Shown: positions 1 through 11,693 of the stretch, one piece after another
How the letters are laid out: every line of letters starts with the position of its first letter
Position numbering within the stretch: position 1 is the stretch's first letter
Source of the DNA: Lactifluus volemus
Taxonomy: Eukaryota; Basidiomycota; Agaricomycetes; Russulales; Russulaceae
Direction: 5' to 3'
NCBI GenBank assembly: GCA_022376515.1
Contig: WTXI01000066.1
Coordinates: forward strand, 62,001 to 126,000
DNA: 64,000 nt
Notes under the pieces: generated by a model
Databases searched by the model: none
Told to the model about the DNA's origin: nothing
The model's input: only the letters and a program-made list of their open reading frames with translations
Made by a program: the position numbers and the translations under genes

Positions 1-798
1 TGGCCAACGATCTTGGGGCCGAGCTAAAACTCCACCTATAAGAGACCTAGGGAATCGAATGCGTCAGACAATGGATCAGTGGTAAGCAATGTTCAATACC
101 CTATGGTACCGCCGACAGCCCAGGTGACTTGGATCAATGCGAATCCACGGGCCATATTAGTTTCGTCTGTAAGCTCCGCCAGCATACTTTTCATCACGCC
201 AATATTTCCATTCAGCATGCCGTGCAAGCAACGACTAGGTACGTAATAACGAAGTCAGATGAAATCGTTACTGTTCCTAGGATTCATACCAAATGACAAG
301 CGCCAAGAATGAGCGGGAAAGGCCGAACAGGATGACCGAAACGAGTGTGCCCAGAAGACCGCATAGGAGTACAGGTTTGCGCCCAATGGAGTCGGAAAGA
401 CGGCACCATTGAAGTATTGTGACCGCCTCGGCGGCGAAAAATAGGGAAACCTATCATGAAATGAAATTGTTCAGTGGGCGCCCGGCTGGAGGAAAGGAAT
501 GAGACATACTATAATTCCTGCATAGTATCCTACCTTTCGCTCATCGCCGCCGACGACCGGAAGTTCACTCACAAGCTTGAGCAAACGTTAGGGCGCAGAC
601 GCTGACGAATTTGGCAGAGAAGCATACCTGATTGATGTAGGGATAGATTGAAAGGGATGTGATTGGTTCAGCGAGTTGCAACAAGAGGAGAACCAATATC
701 TGCATTGCAGGCAGAGGTGTGTCTCTAACATGTGGATCTCCACCTTGGAGGAGAGGTGTCACCTCGTCGACGGTATTTTCAGATTTTCTGGGAGACAT
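1..798 (-). CDS. MFS transporter, 5' part (runs off left edge)
   Basis: N-terminal half of a major facilitator superfamily drug:H+ antiporter-like (DHA1-type) membrane transporter, likely an efflux carrier at the plasma or vacuolar membrane. I chose the ATG at 796-798 because the protein then starts with a short acidic tail (VTPLLQ) before TM1 (about 20 hydrophobic residues ending SIYPYINQ). Exons read as 628-798, 510-575, 290-450, 100-234 and <1-46, all with GT-AG borders and consistent phase. Visible motifs are GGDERKVGYYAG before TM2, MFS motif A (RLSDSIGRKPVL) after TM2, the TM4 region (CLHGMLNGNIGVMKSMLAEL) followed by TDETNMARGFALIQVTWAVG, and SLIGGVLARP after TM5. These are typical of fungal YCR023C/ZIFL-like MFS proteins. 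No frame break is seen in the part present. The substrate cannot be told from sequence. Confidence 0.85.
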
Positions 799-2140
799 TG
801 GAAGGGGGTTTCTGAGGTGAGTGAGCTGAGCCGTCAGAAACCAAACGGGAGAATTTATAGTAGGCCTGAAACCACATGGACGATTCTCTAACGGGCGATC
901 CTCTAATACTGCAGCCATTTTTCGAGTAGAGAAAGTAAAGTGACGCAGGCACGCAGTCCCTACACGTAACTTGTAACTTGTAACCCTGCGGATACCTTCT
1001 TGCTCATTTTGGCAACTCTCTTGCCAGCCTATGTGGGAGTTGGTTTAGTACCTCCACGGTCGTACCGTTAGGCGGGTGGAAATGGGTAGTGGGTCCCCAA
1101 GCCCCGCGCGAACTTGAAGGGTCTAGAAGTTCAGTTTATGGCTGACACGTGATCTTATTATCACATGTTAGTTGACGATTAATTAGTATGCAGCTGTATG
1201 CAGCCTGTAATTATGCATTGCATCTGCCACGGTTGGACTGAGAAAAGCTTGTTCATTCATTCTTGGGGTCCGTGACTTGGTCCATGAGCCGAACAGAACG
1301 TTCCGAGTCAAACTTGGACAAGGGTCAGTAGGTAGTATCGCATCGAATTCCGGTGAGATGACGATCCTGACTGTCCCCCTACTGGACGCCAATTCAGAAC
1401 TTGGGTGACACAGATTTGGTCCATCGCGGCGTGGACCTGAGCACCGACTGTCCTTGCTGATGCGTGTGCGGGGGCAACTGGTCGAATTTCGCGTTGGAGA
1501 TCACACGACGACTTTGTGAACTAGTAGTAGTAGTTGTTAGTGTATTATGCATCAACACGGCGCAAAGGAGTTTTTGATGCTTTTGTGGTGTTTTGATCAG
1601 TACAATGTGTCTGGGCGGTCGGCGTCGCGCCGAAGTTATTTGCCGTTGTTCTACTTAAACCGTGTCCTTGCGGTTCTATTCATGTTCGAGTCCCAAAGGG
1701 CCAGCTTTGGATCACGTATTCGGTTTCTCATTATGCGGTCTCAGGGATCAGTTGTGAGAAAAAAGCAGGTTCAGATCCTTCGTGCGCACCAAGGTTTTCT
1801 GATTAGTGTGGCGCAGGGGGGAAGACTTGTCAGAGCTAAGGCTGGTTCTTCCACATCGACATTGAAAAGTATGACATGGGAAAACGTCATGACGATAGTA
1901 CAATGTGGCATCATAACCCACTCCAAGAGTCGGGCCTTACCTTGTCTAGTTTGGGACAAATGTAACGCTTTGAACCACTTCCAAGTTAGACAAAATAAAA
2001 GACACAAATCTCCGGGTGCACCGCCTGCACAAATGACAGTTTGATCGCGACCAATAAAAAAAAAGCGAGGAGATGAGACTGTGAATACATCAAGCAGACG
2101 CTCGGGTAACAGACATCAGCACAACATTGAACCATGTCTC
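799..2140. other. upstream region of MFS gene, no gene recognised
   Basis: Holds the presumed promoter of the MFS gene. A short direct repeat (taacttg-type) is visible near 966-982. A 165-residue plus-strand open frame at 1547-2044 resembles no family I know and has no splice or codon support, so I do not call it a gene. Confidence 0.4.
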
Positions 2141-2789
2141 GATTCTTACTTACCTCAAAGCTTCGTTCTCCTCATCATCCTTGCTTCTGAGCACAAACTG
2201 CGTCCCTTCCCGTCCACACAGCATCCAGGCAGAAGGTACATAAAGGGAAACTGAGAGAATCTTTTTATGCAGAGGAGGGCAGTGATGCCACGCCGCGGAG
2301 CTACGCGCTCCGCATCCCAAGTACACAACACCCCCCCTGCACCCACGACATTCCAAGTACCCAGGAAGGGGATGGCAAGTCAGTCAGTCATGGGGGCTGC
2401 AAGGGGGGATTCCACTGCGTCTTCGGACGCGGGCGGGGAGACCCGCGGCGGTAACATCCGGTCTCATCAAGAAACCTACGCGAGGTGGACAGGACGTTCG
2501 ACGACTCTTGAATCGGAGTTTTCAAAAGTCAGAGTCCATCGTGGATGGTGTGTGTGTGTCGATGATGACGAGGAAGAGAGAGAGAGAGCATAACAAGCGA
2601 TCCGAGTCGGAGTAACAAACTTGGGGCGTTGATTGTATTAGCCTCAACGAGGTGTGGCTTCTGCGACGTTAGCATTTGCCCATGTGCCACGCCGGAAGAT
2701 TTGAAGTAAGACGATTATATATGAAGTGGTTAGTTCAATCGATAAATTGGGTCGCGTCGAAAAAAAAAAAAGAGGAAGGAGAGCTGTCT

Positions 2790-2960
2790 TCCTTATTGGG
2801 ATCATCCAGCGGCCTCGAGCGATGAAAGCAAGGTGGAGATTATTATCGATCGCGGGAATCATAACTCACCCATATTTCACCTCATTGAAGGGTTGCCCTT
2901 GTGCTTTTCCTCGTCCGTCATCACAAAAATGTTTTGGTTCAGGTTGGCCTGGGGGTGAAG
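2790..2960 (-). pseudogene. metacaspase relic (decayed fourth copy)
   Basis: The minus strand encodes NQNIFVMTDEEKHKGNPSM at about 2884-2946, matching the second exon of the neighbouring metacaspase (DQDIFMMTDEEDNKDTPQW). Seventeen bases (tgatgacggacgaggaa) are identical. About 70 bases further on the minus strand, a second patch (about 2795-2820) resembles the stretch after the catalytic His of the same neighbour (EAIDDPNEDD), but with one extra base and two stops. No catalytic Cys exon or ALLIG start exon could be found. A possible later exon ends at a GTAAGT donor near 2155, but this is too weak to join. Probably the decayed end member of the metacaspase tandem array. Confidence 0.6.
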
Positions 2961-4022
2961 TATATAGTTTATTAGAGAGCATTTTGTTGCTGGGAGGAAG
3001 TGGCACGTTGGGTGTAGGGGGGGAGAGAGAGAGACTGGAAATCGATGTCCAGCACACCCTAACCCGATCTGTAAACCCACAGTAGTTGCACATGAAAGAA
3101 AAAAAAATCATGCCCTTTGATATTTTCATTTAGACGAAGCTGATTCTTGGGATTTCGAAAAATAATAATAATAATAATAATAAACTAGCTGCCTGCCTTG
3201 AGTGAGAGATAGAATCGTGGAATCACGAGGTGCCGGAGATGGACAAGCACCGGAAAGGTGTGTGTGAATTTCCCCAACCAATCGTGGCTTAATAGGTGCC
3301 CATTTGACGCTTTGGCACTTTTGGCACCTACTTGGCACCTAGTACTTGGCACCTCATATATTCCCTACAACCTGTAGCACCGCCTTGCAGTGCAACAAGG
3401 GGTGCGCAATGTGACGAAAATGTTTACAAGGTTCAGCCAACACATGTGCAATATATACTGTGAACAAACAATGGAAGTTCAAATGAAAAAAAAAAAAAAA
3501 ACGCGCTTTAGCACACACGCGACACCTCAAGCTCTCACGTTGTGCGGCTTGTAGCCTACGTGTGATCCGCAATGCCAACAACGCGCGTATTCATTTTCAA
3601 AATCCATGTCAAACCAGAGTGACCACTAAAACTCTACTGTACAGCATCCAGCCGTCATGTTGTGTGTGTGTGAAACAAGTACACTATGCTTCGAAAGAAG
3701 AACATCAGAATTAGAACAAGACACACCCAGAACCCATCAGCAATAACACATTCGGGTTGAACGGAGGCATGGCAGCGTCCTAGTGACGTACTCATTGCCC
3801 CCATCATATTGTAGAATATTCTATGTCACCATGGCAAGGGGGCCCACTAAGAGAACGAAATGAGTAAAAAAGCGCGGTATACATCGCGTCTGATAGATGG
3901 TGAACAACGACACGCGATACGTAACATCAGAGGTTGTCATGAACGGTATCTTTCCGTTCGTCCTTGAAAGTACAACAACGAAAAGGATGTCCGGGAGCGG
4001 GCTGCGTACGAATCGCGCGCTA
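2961..4022. other. intergenic, low-complexity
   Basis: Contains a (TAA)n microsatellite at about 3161-3183, an A-run at about 3486-3500 and a GT-rich stretch near 3660. No coding frame is recognised. It separates the metacaspase relic from the 3' end of the first intact metacaspase gene. Confidence 0.5.
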
Positions 4023-6098
4023 TTAACAGCCCCGACGGTCAAGGGACCGGGCTATGGGGGGGGTATTCGAATCACGCCCGAGATGGGAAAAAAGGAACTT
4101 CAACGTCTTGCCATTGACGTTGCGAAATGCGACGCAAGCGAGTGGGGGGCCAAGGCAGACGAGGCCGTTTGAAAGGAATTGTTCGTCCATGTCCTGTTGG
4201 GGAACATCCAGTCAGTCACACTCGCGGCAAGAAAGAAAGTACTCACCAAAGGTTGGAGGCTCCCAAACTGCAATCGATTGATCATAGCATCAAAAACGGG
4301 CCGAAACAAGAGATGCGGGAGACGCACCTGCGCCGTCTGCGGCGTGAATTGCAATATGGCTTTATACCTGATCTCTAATTGCATCCTCTGCTCGGGCGGC
4401 CTCTCCCTGGTGAAACGGTTGAACGAACTCCAGGCCTTCCGCACACGCTTGAACGCTAGCTTGTACAGGCTTTTTCTACATCGAAGCGTTGGTTACATCG
4501 ACGGATAGAGCTTACGAGGACTTACTTTAGCTGTTGGTTCAAATCACCCAATTTGATGGATGGGTTCTTCCCTACATGGCGTAAATAGGGCACCACAATA
4601 TTTACCAAACAAAGCGTACTCAAAATCTTGATCAATTTCTTTGAAGACAATGGGATTACCAAACTATATTTAATTTGAAAGCGCAGAAAAACACGTACCA
4701 CGGTCATTCCTTTGCCTTTCCGGCTACTGTCCTCCCATGTGCGTTCAGCGTCGGAGCAAGCTGACAAGCAGATCTATACCAGAAAGTAGGTGAACGACAA
4801 TCAAAAACAAGTAAGGAACACTGTACCACAAGTGGACCTTTCTCCCGAGCATAAGCGCAATATAGACTGCCACAGGGTGGACGTGGGCTGAGTACCGGTG
4901 AGGCCTCTTCTTCGGTATCCGTGGGCGTGTTCGTGGTGAGAAACTTCATGCGTACGACCGCGCGCGTGACCATAGCAGCGCGCTGTAAAGTAACACGTGG
5001 GAGCTGAGACACGCTGAGCTGGCGTACGCGACGGAAAGGCACTTCGGCTTCGCTGTGGCTACGTCGTGGAAGCTTCCTTGAATGAGGCGCAGACTTTTTC
5101 CTCTCCAAGTCCACGAAAGCTGTTTACGATTGATGAACGTGAGATGGCCAAGATGGAATACGGGATTTGGGCATACTTTCACGACGTTTGTTCAGGAAGC
5201 AGTGACACTTGTAGTGGTTCAAGTCAAGAAGCGTGCCCGAGTGGCAGGCGTCCAAGATGGCCTATGGAAGGGGATTTAGTCTACTGCTGAGAGCACACAA
5301 GATAAAGACCGTACGATTAGGCGGGAGCCCACAGGAAGCCGATCCACAAGACGTGCACGAAGGGTCTGCGAGCACTCAATATGGGAATAGCTGATGAAAT
5401 GGCTAGCGCTCACGTTGTCAAGGACGATCTCATTATCACATGCGAGGATGTCTAGAGTAGCGCTCACTTATCAGTGGGTGAGACAAGGCGGAGCATGGGT
5501 TCAGACGGACATTCATCCAAACCATCGTCCTCATTGGGGTCATCTATGGCCTCTTGTTGACCCGAATGTCCAGCATCTACACGATATATGATCAACGACG
5601 GCGAACAGGGTGATGTCGAAACTCACAGAAAAACACAAAAGAGTCTCCAGGTAATGCGCCGCGCACAAAGTTATCGATCGCCTGTAACTGGATACCGCAC
5701 CCAGTGAGTAAGAGGCGGTCAATTCCAGGCATAACCGTGAGGGTAGAAAACTCACAATGTTTGCCTGAGAGGGCCACTGTGGGGTATCCTTGTTATCTTC
5801 CTCGTCCGTCATCATGAAAATGTCTTGATCAAGATATTCGTAGGCCTCTACGGATAAACAGATTTCGCGATTCATAAGGAATGCAAGAGAGAGCCCAAGT
5901 GGACTTACCGATTAACGTGTCCTTGAACGCCTTCACGTCGTTCACGGGGCCCTTCAATGGGCGAAGGGGACCTCTATCGCCAAGATCTTCTGGGGGACAT
6001 GTATAGTTGATACCTATCAGGAGTGCTTTGCACTTTGGAAGGTGAGAAGTGCTCGACCAAGGGCTGCGAGGAGGGAGGTCAAAGGAGACGGGTGCCAT
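4023..6098 (-). CDS. metacaspase 1 (caspase-domain C14 protease)
   Basis: Type I metacaspase, a Cys protease that cleaves after Arg/Lys and is linked in fungi to stress, ageing and proteostasis. About 12 exons on the minus strand. In order: N-terminal strand CKALLIGINYTC followed by LKGPVNDVKAFKDTLIG; YLDQDIFMMTDEE; NFVRGALPGDSFVFF joined across a GTGAGT intron to YAGHSGQ (catalytic His codon 5566-5568); CDNEIVLDN; LVDRLPVGSRLI; AILDACHSGTLLDLNHYKC (catalytic Cys codon 5244-5246); a polar insert; ICLSACSDAERTWEDSS; KNPSIKLGDLNQQL; and a C-terminal FGSLQPL-DMDEQ, the usual fungal PLDM ending followed by a tail to the TAA at 4023-4025. The ATG at 6096-6098 lies about 40 bp after a TATATATA tract (6136-6146). 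Unlike its two neighbours it has no myristoylation motif. Exon borders in the 4.7-5.2 kb part are less certain. Confidence 0.82.
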
Positions 6099-6135
6099 GA
6101 GATGACTGTTTGGGCGCCACTGATCAACTAGAGGG

Positions 6136-6146
6136 ATATATATAAA
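6136..6146 (-). promoter_or_regulatory. TATA element of metacaspase 1
   Basis: An alternating TATATATA tract on the minus strand about 40 bp upstream of the chosen ATG, which supports that start over the in-frame ATG at 6165-6167 that would lie upstream of it. Confidence 0.5.
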
Positions 6147-7443
6147 CCGCGAAAGGTCAAATTGCACAGGAAGGGTCGTAACGAGCGGAACGCCAAGACT
6201 ACTGTATTAGAATAGAATTATAAGCATAGCCACATGGAAAGGGGTGTGTGTCTATCAGTCGTCGGAGGCCGTTCCATTTCTGGGGACCTGAACACGACTA
6301 GTGCAAAAGGAGTCAGTGTTGTTGGTCGTGAGATGGGATGAGCTTGGCTGTTGTGACATATTTGGACCCAAAAGTTGGCACGCTCGATCGTGGAGCGGGT
6401 TCACCGCTTTGCAATGCCGACCGTTTTACAAGGTTCAGTCAACACGTTGCGTGTATAATCACAGGGCCTCAAGGGGGGAAAAATGAGAGTTTCCAGCTCG
6501 GCGCGTTGTTAGGGGGTGAGGAGGGGGTAAAAAGATGTTTTTTATTTGTTAGGGACAACCGGACTGTTGCACAACTTTCCGCTTTTTTCGCCCAAACTTG
6601 AAACACGGAAGTAATTTTTTGGTTTTTTGATCTAAAATCTCGCTTCTCTTATCAACGGGTGATGACGGTAAACCATCCATCCATCTCCCTCTTCTACGAT
6701 TCCATCACCCCATCGATTTTACGTAAACGGTGGACTTTGCCAATCCATACAATGTTGTTTTGCCGTTGCAACGAGGTTTAATACCGTACAACAAAATATC
6801 GTTTCCGCACCTCCGCATGTCTCGGAGCCGTCCGAAGACATAGTTTTGAGATGAAATTTGGTTCTTGGGGGGGGAAGTCTGATCACCAAAAACCGACCGC
6901 GGCGCGGGATCCGCGCTTAACCGTCCCATCCGTTCGTTCTGACATCAAAGACCTGTGTGATGCGATGCGATGGAATCGCACTACAACTTTGATTTTATTT
7001 TAGATTTCATCGGGGCAGCCCCTCCCCGAAACAGAGATAGTATTCATTAATAGTAGTACACGGGAGGGGGGGGATGGATGGGTGGTCATGAAACCGGAAG
7101 TAAGATATAGTCCGCACACGCCGCGAGTCGATCCGATGATAGGGCTCATTTTGGAATCCATGCAAAAAGTAAAAGTCCATGCCCGAAAAAGAAGAGTTCT
7201 GGAACGACCGAATGCGTTCCAAAAGTATTATAATACAGATTTTATGAAAGTGCAACGTGCAAGCGTGTCGTATGAGTAGATAAAATCGTGAAAAAGGACG
7301 GAAAGAGAAACGCGCTTCAAGCACGTCGTTTGTTTGTCAAACTGCACATTGATAAAATAGTGGTCTCTGACGACAATGACGCGCAGCAGAATCGCCGAGA
7401 GAAAACCAGAAAAAATTCTGTTTTAATTTAAAAAAAACTTGTG
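6147..7443. other. intergenic between metacaspases 1 and 2
   Basis: Homopolymer-rich DNA (several A/T runs near 6590-6630 and 7415-7470). No gene or relic is recognised. It contains the metacaspase 1 promoter and the 3' flank of metacaspase 2. Confidence 0.4.
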
Positions 7444-9594
7444 TCAGCCACTCTTCGGCAAGCACAGCCCAAAAAAAACAAAAGGAAAAAGGCGTACCAG
7501 AGGAAAGTAAGGCTGCTGAGCCAAACACGTACCGCGTTCAGTCATCTACGTAAAAATGGAAAAAAGATCGTCGCGGACGTACCAGCGGTGTTTGGAAGTG
7601 GTTCATCTCACACCTCGCCGACCTCCTCAGCATCCGTGAACAACGGTTTTTCGGAATAGCTGCTGGGATTCGCCCCCTTCTCTGAGTAATCATCGGCGCG
7701 TTCTTCCTTGACCCTAGGCGACGCAGGTCAGTATAAAGCCGCCAAGAGAGAGACCCCTGAAGAAAGAAAGGGCGTACTTGATGTGAACCACGAGGTCGTC
7801 TTTGTACGATGGATTCGCCTTCTGTTCTAAAAGGAGTGGGTCGTTAAAGCGGGCTATGGGAAAGAATGCAACGAATACCTACTGAGAAAACTGCACACGA
7901 TTTTCGTCCACGAGCTGTCACAAGTCCGCTGATAATCGGAACTCGCTGCCAATGAAACCTGTATATGCGTTTTTGGTGCATAATTCCAAAAGCAGCACAA
8001 CAAAGGAACACGTACCACGGTTGCAGTATCCGCGTTGGGGTCAGTTGGGCACCGACCGTTGCACGACAAGGGAGAAGCGCAGAATCGCGGCGAGGACGGC
8101 AAATTATCATCGCGTACATGTCGTGCGCCGATCTCGATTGGGGGTGGTGCGACACGCTTATCGATGCTCAGCGGGATGTTGACGAAGAAGGGTAGGACGG
8201 TGCGTATGGTCCGCCCCGTAGAACGGCTTTGCGCCAGGACACTGGAGATGGGTAAAGACGGGGAAGATGGGTGCCCAGATGGAACGGGAAGAAAAGGATC
8301 CTGGATGACTAGTAGAAGAATGGGTTACTCCCGCATTGGGGTCACGTAAGCGTAAAGAACGTACACCCTGCATTCCTGCGGACTGGAGATATGGGACTTT
8401 TCAGAGTCATGGGACCTTCGGTAACGAGAGAAGCACACCTGTCACGTTCTGCAATGAATTTGTGCGGCGTCTACCCTTGGAACGCCATGGAACGTACACA
8501 GAATCGCTGTAATAATGGGGGAGGTCCAAATGTGTCCCGGAATGGCATGCGTCGAGCAGCGCCTGTATAGCAGGGTCAGGAAAGTCCGAGACCGGGATGA
8601 GAAACGGACATACAAATAAAGAACAACCCGTAGGTAGAGGTTTGACAAGGATGTCATTAAGTTCCTGTATTGGTCCACTTAGCGCTCGTCCGTGGGTACT
8701 GGATGCTGTCTAGACTCACATTATCGATGATAATTTCGTTATCAATTGTAATGAGGTCTGCCAACAAAAAAAAAAGTCAATGAACGCTCGAGCGGGACTG
8801 GAAGAGAAGGGTGCAAAGTACAGTCATCTTGGAAGTCCTCCTCATTGAGGTCCTTGGAAGGTTGCTGGTTGCAGTGTCCCGAGTCTGACGGCCCAACGTC
8901 GTATCAGTCAACTCAAGAAGGTGTTGAAAGTGGGACATACAAAGGAACGTGAACCGGTCACCGGCAGCTGCATCGGCTACCAGGTCCCGCAGTTCGCGCA
9001 GCTAACGTCTCAAGTGAGCCATCGACGCCAGGGGAGAACAAAAAGGGAACTGACGATGTTATCTCGCGTCGGCTGGAGGTGGTTCGGGGATTTGCTATCG
9101 TCCTTGAGTATTGTGATGTCCTCCGGCCGGTATCCATACTTGCCTTGGGAACAAAAAAGACAATGTAAAAAGACCCGACGGTAGGTAAGGATAATGTGCA
9201 ACATACCTAGTAGGACGTTGCGGTACCGGTCAACGTCCTTATGCGCGTTGAGGAGCTCGCCATTGTAGGAAATACCGACGAGCAGTGCACGACGCCTTGA
9301 GGACGAGCCGGGACGCGGTATGCCCTGTGCCGTCACAGTTCCGGTATCTTTCGTCCGGTCACCGGTGGGTAACATCCCCTCTTCGACGTCGGCGAGGCGG
9401 GTACGACACCGAAAGACCTTCACGAGTTGACCGGCACGCGTGACAAGGGAAGAGGCCAAGGAGCACCGCCCTGTGCATGGTGGTGATGATGATGATGGAG
9501 ACGGCTCGGGTGTTTGAACGTTGGTCTCTATTCGCCGTCGCGGGAGAGGTGGAGGTGTTTGACGTGAGCGAGGGAAGGAGACAAAGTTACCCAT
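7444..9594 (-). CDS. metacaspase 2 (caspase-domain C14), predicted N-myristoylated
   Basis: Caspase-domain protease. Starts MGNFVSFPR, an MGxxxS N-myristoylation consensus, then a Pro/Ser-rich linker of about 95 residues. Core elements: RRRALLVGISYNGELLNAHKD; YGYRPEDITILKDDSK; LVADAAAGDRFTFL joined by a GTATGT intron to YSGHCNQQ (catalytic His codon 8874-8876); ELNDILVKPLPTGCSLF; ALLDACHSGTHLDLPHYY (catalytic Cys codon 8545-8547) followed by SVYVPWRSKGRRRT; a diverged LAASSDYQRTCDSS where metacaspase 1 has LSACSDAERTWEDSS; NPSYKDDLVVHIK; and a C-terminal NHFQTPL with the last exon after an ACGTAG acceptor. Stop TGA at 7444-7446. The dyad is intact. The odd points are GHCNQ instead of the usual GHSGQ and loss of the Cys in the SAC motif, so substrate-pocket changes are possible. 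Confidence 0.8.
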
Positions 9595-11693
9595 GGGAGA
9601 ATAAGAAAGACGGGGTGGAAAGAGGAGATGATGGCGGTCTGTGGGGAAGATATAGAGTTCTCATAAATATGTAAGTGGACGTGAAGGGAATGTCTTTGTG
9701 CGACCGTCTCCGTGAGTTGGTCTACGCCCCATCCGACACGCGTTTGGGCAACACCGGCACGGTTAGAGCACATCACAATTGTTCCACATGAGGCCTCTCA
9801 CAATACGGCATGCCCGTGCCCGCACTAAAACAAAATTTGATCACACGGCCGTAAAGGGGGCTCCGTTACTAATTGTCTCGACTATCGCAAACAAAGTATG
9901 ATACCAATGACTGAAGGGAAGCAAAACAAAACAGCTACGTTCCGATCGCAATATGAATCAAAGGAGGCTAGCGTCAGGGAGAATATAATAACAACGAAAA
10001 TGAAATGTGCTCGGCGCTCAGCTCTAACAAGTGAGACTTGTTATTGAGTCTCCTCATCTCATGAACCGGTTAGATAGATCGGGGACGGGAGTAAGACGGG
10101 GGAGTATCCCGTGTTGTCGCTTGACACGAGACATCAGCTGGTATTGTGGTGTTTTCTGTCAGTACTGTAGGACATAAAAGGCCAAATTTGAGGAAGTTGA
10201 TGATCAAATGTCACTCTACCACCGCGTAAAAAGTTCTTACCAAGTTTGTGCTAACCAACGCGCCACCCACCTCACACCCTCACAGACACTCGGCTTTTCG
10301 CATTCGTGTTTGAGGTAGATTCGATGCACAACCCCGCGAACGTCGATCTTCGTACGAGTCTGCTTCCATAGGTATTCTGCGTCGGCGCTTTTAGACGTCG
10401 GTATCATTTTTTTTCGCAACATCGCGGATCAGAGAGCTGTGTAGGCCATTCAAGGTGCTGCCCAGATGCTGAATCTGGAAAACAATCAAAGCCCGGTGCG
10501 CAATGATGGATCCTAGAACGAAGACGGCACAGACCAGCCGTGTTTTTTCAGCTATGGTTACCCAAAAAAAGCCTGACGGCGCGCGAAGCAGTGCTCTGCA
10601 AAAAGGGAGGATGTTGACTAAGAAAGAGGGGGGTCGTCCTTGGGTAGGTTGTCTTGGGTATAAGAACCACAGAGGATGAGAGAACTCTCGGAAGTGATCA
10701 ACGTCTCTGTAGACCTTCCCAACCGCAACCAACCGTAACTGCCAAGTTACTTGTGTTGCGTCATTTTGCGTTGGTCTCGGACTCGGTCACTCGGCCTCGG
10801 CCTTGTTTTGGTCCCACGTGATTCATTAATTTTCTGTGTGTATCAATTCATGTCCTTTTAGTTCGGGCTACTTGTCGAGGCTGCGGTGGATCACCCAAGG
10901 CGAGTACTTGCAACTCCGACCCTATGCGACCTGTATATTCACAACGTTGGAAAACACGCGCAATCCTGCCCGGCACGGTATATACATGGCCAAGCAAAGA
11001 GGCATAACACGCAGCTTAGTAGCATCCGATAAACGACACCCCTGCAGGCATGATATTTTCGGCAAGGGCTTTTTGTCTCCACTCGCTTCGTTGCGGTATG
11101 CCGGGTCCGGAGATGCGACAAGGGGATAGCAACGCAAATTCTACCCACATGAATTTAACCAAGTGTTAATTATTATACTTTGACCCGCATATCATGCGCC
11201 GGTTTTTTCGCGCCCGCGCCACCCTAGTAAAAATAGTTCTGTACTTTGTATACGTTGCAAAAAAAAAACATGCTACTAAATGGCTGTGGAGAACTGAAGG
11301 GCAGTGATCCTTGGGTGACTTAGTTGCGTTGCAGTGCATCCACGTTACTAGCACCTCGTGTCTGTTCTGTCTGTTACTCGCCACACCATACATGGCACAG
11401 CACACGCGCAAATACCTCACACATAGGAACCGGCTATGCCGAGTCCTGTATATGCTGCTTTTCGGCCCTGTACGCCGATTCGGAGAAACTTGGAATAAAA
11501 ACAAAGGTCCATCACATCGTGATGTATGATGGAGGAAACGTCGGGTCATGGCCCGGACCAATGCGCTCGATTTGACAAGATTGACCACGTGAACTTACAA
11601 GCGCTAACTTTGGCAAAGCGGAGCACGTTAGTAGATTGATATTCGGTGCAGTTAAAGTACAGTGATCGTATCAATTATGCAAGTAGGGATAAG
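9595..11693. other. intergenic between metacaspases 2 and 3
   Basis: About 2.1 kb. Two minus-strand open frames (10237-10422 and 10391-10732) could be fused across an A8 run near 10408-10415, but they match no family I recognise. A (gatgat)n codon run near 9483-9496 belongs to the opposite strand of metacaspase 2. No confident gene. Confidence 0.35.

Noticed and set aside
1680..1730. TTCGAGTCCC stretch resembling a tRNA T-loop
   Set aside because: No pairing T-stem or acceptor stem could be built around it.
1547..2044. 165-codon plus-strand open frame
   Set aside because: No recognisable motif, no flanking exons, AT-poor chance frame; an overlapping minus frame is as long relative to its size.
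10237..10732. Two adjacent minus-strand frames that could be one gene across an A8 run
   Set aside because: Unknown content, no splice signals or family motif, and no resemblance to the neighbouring metacaspases.
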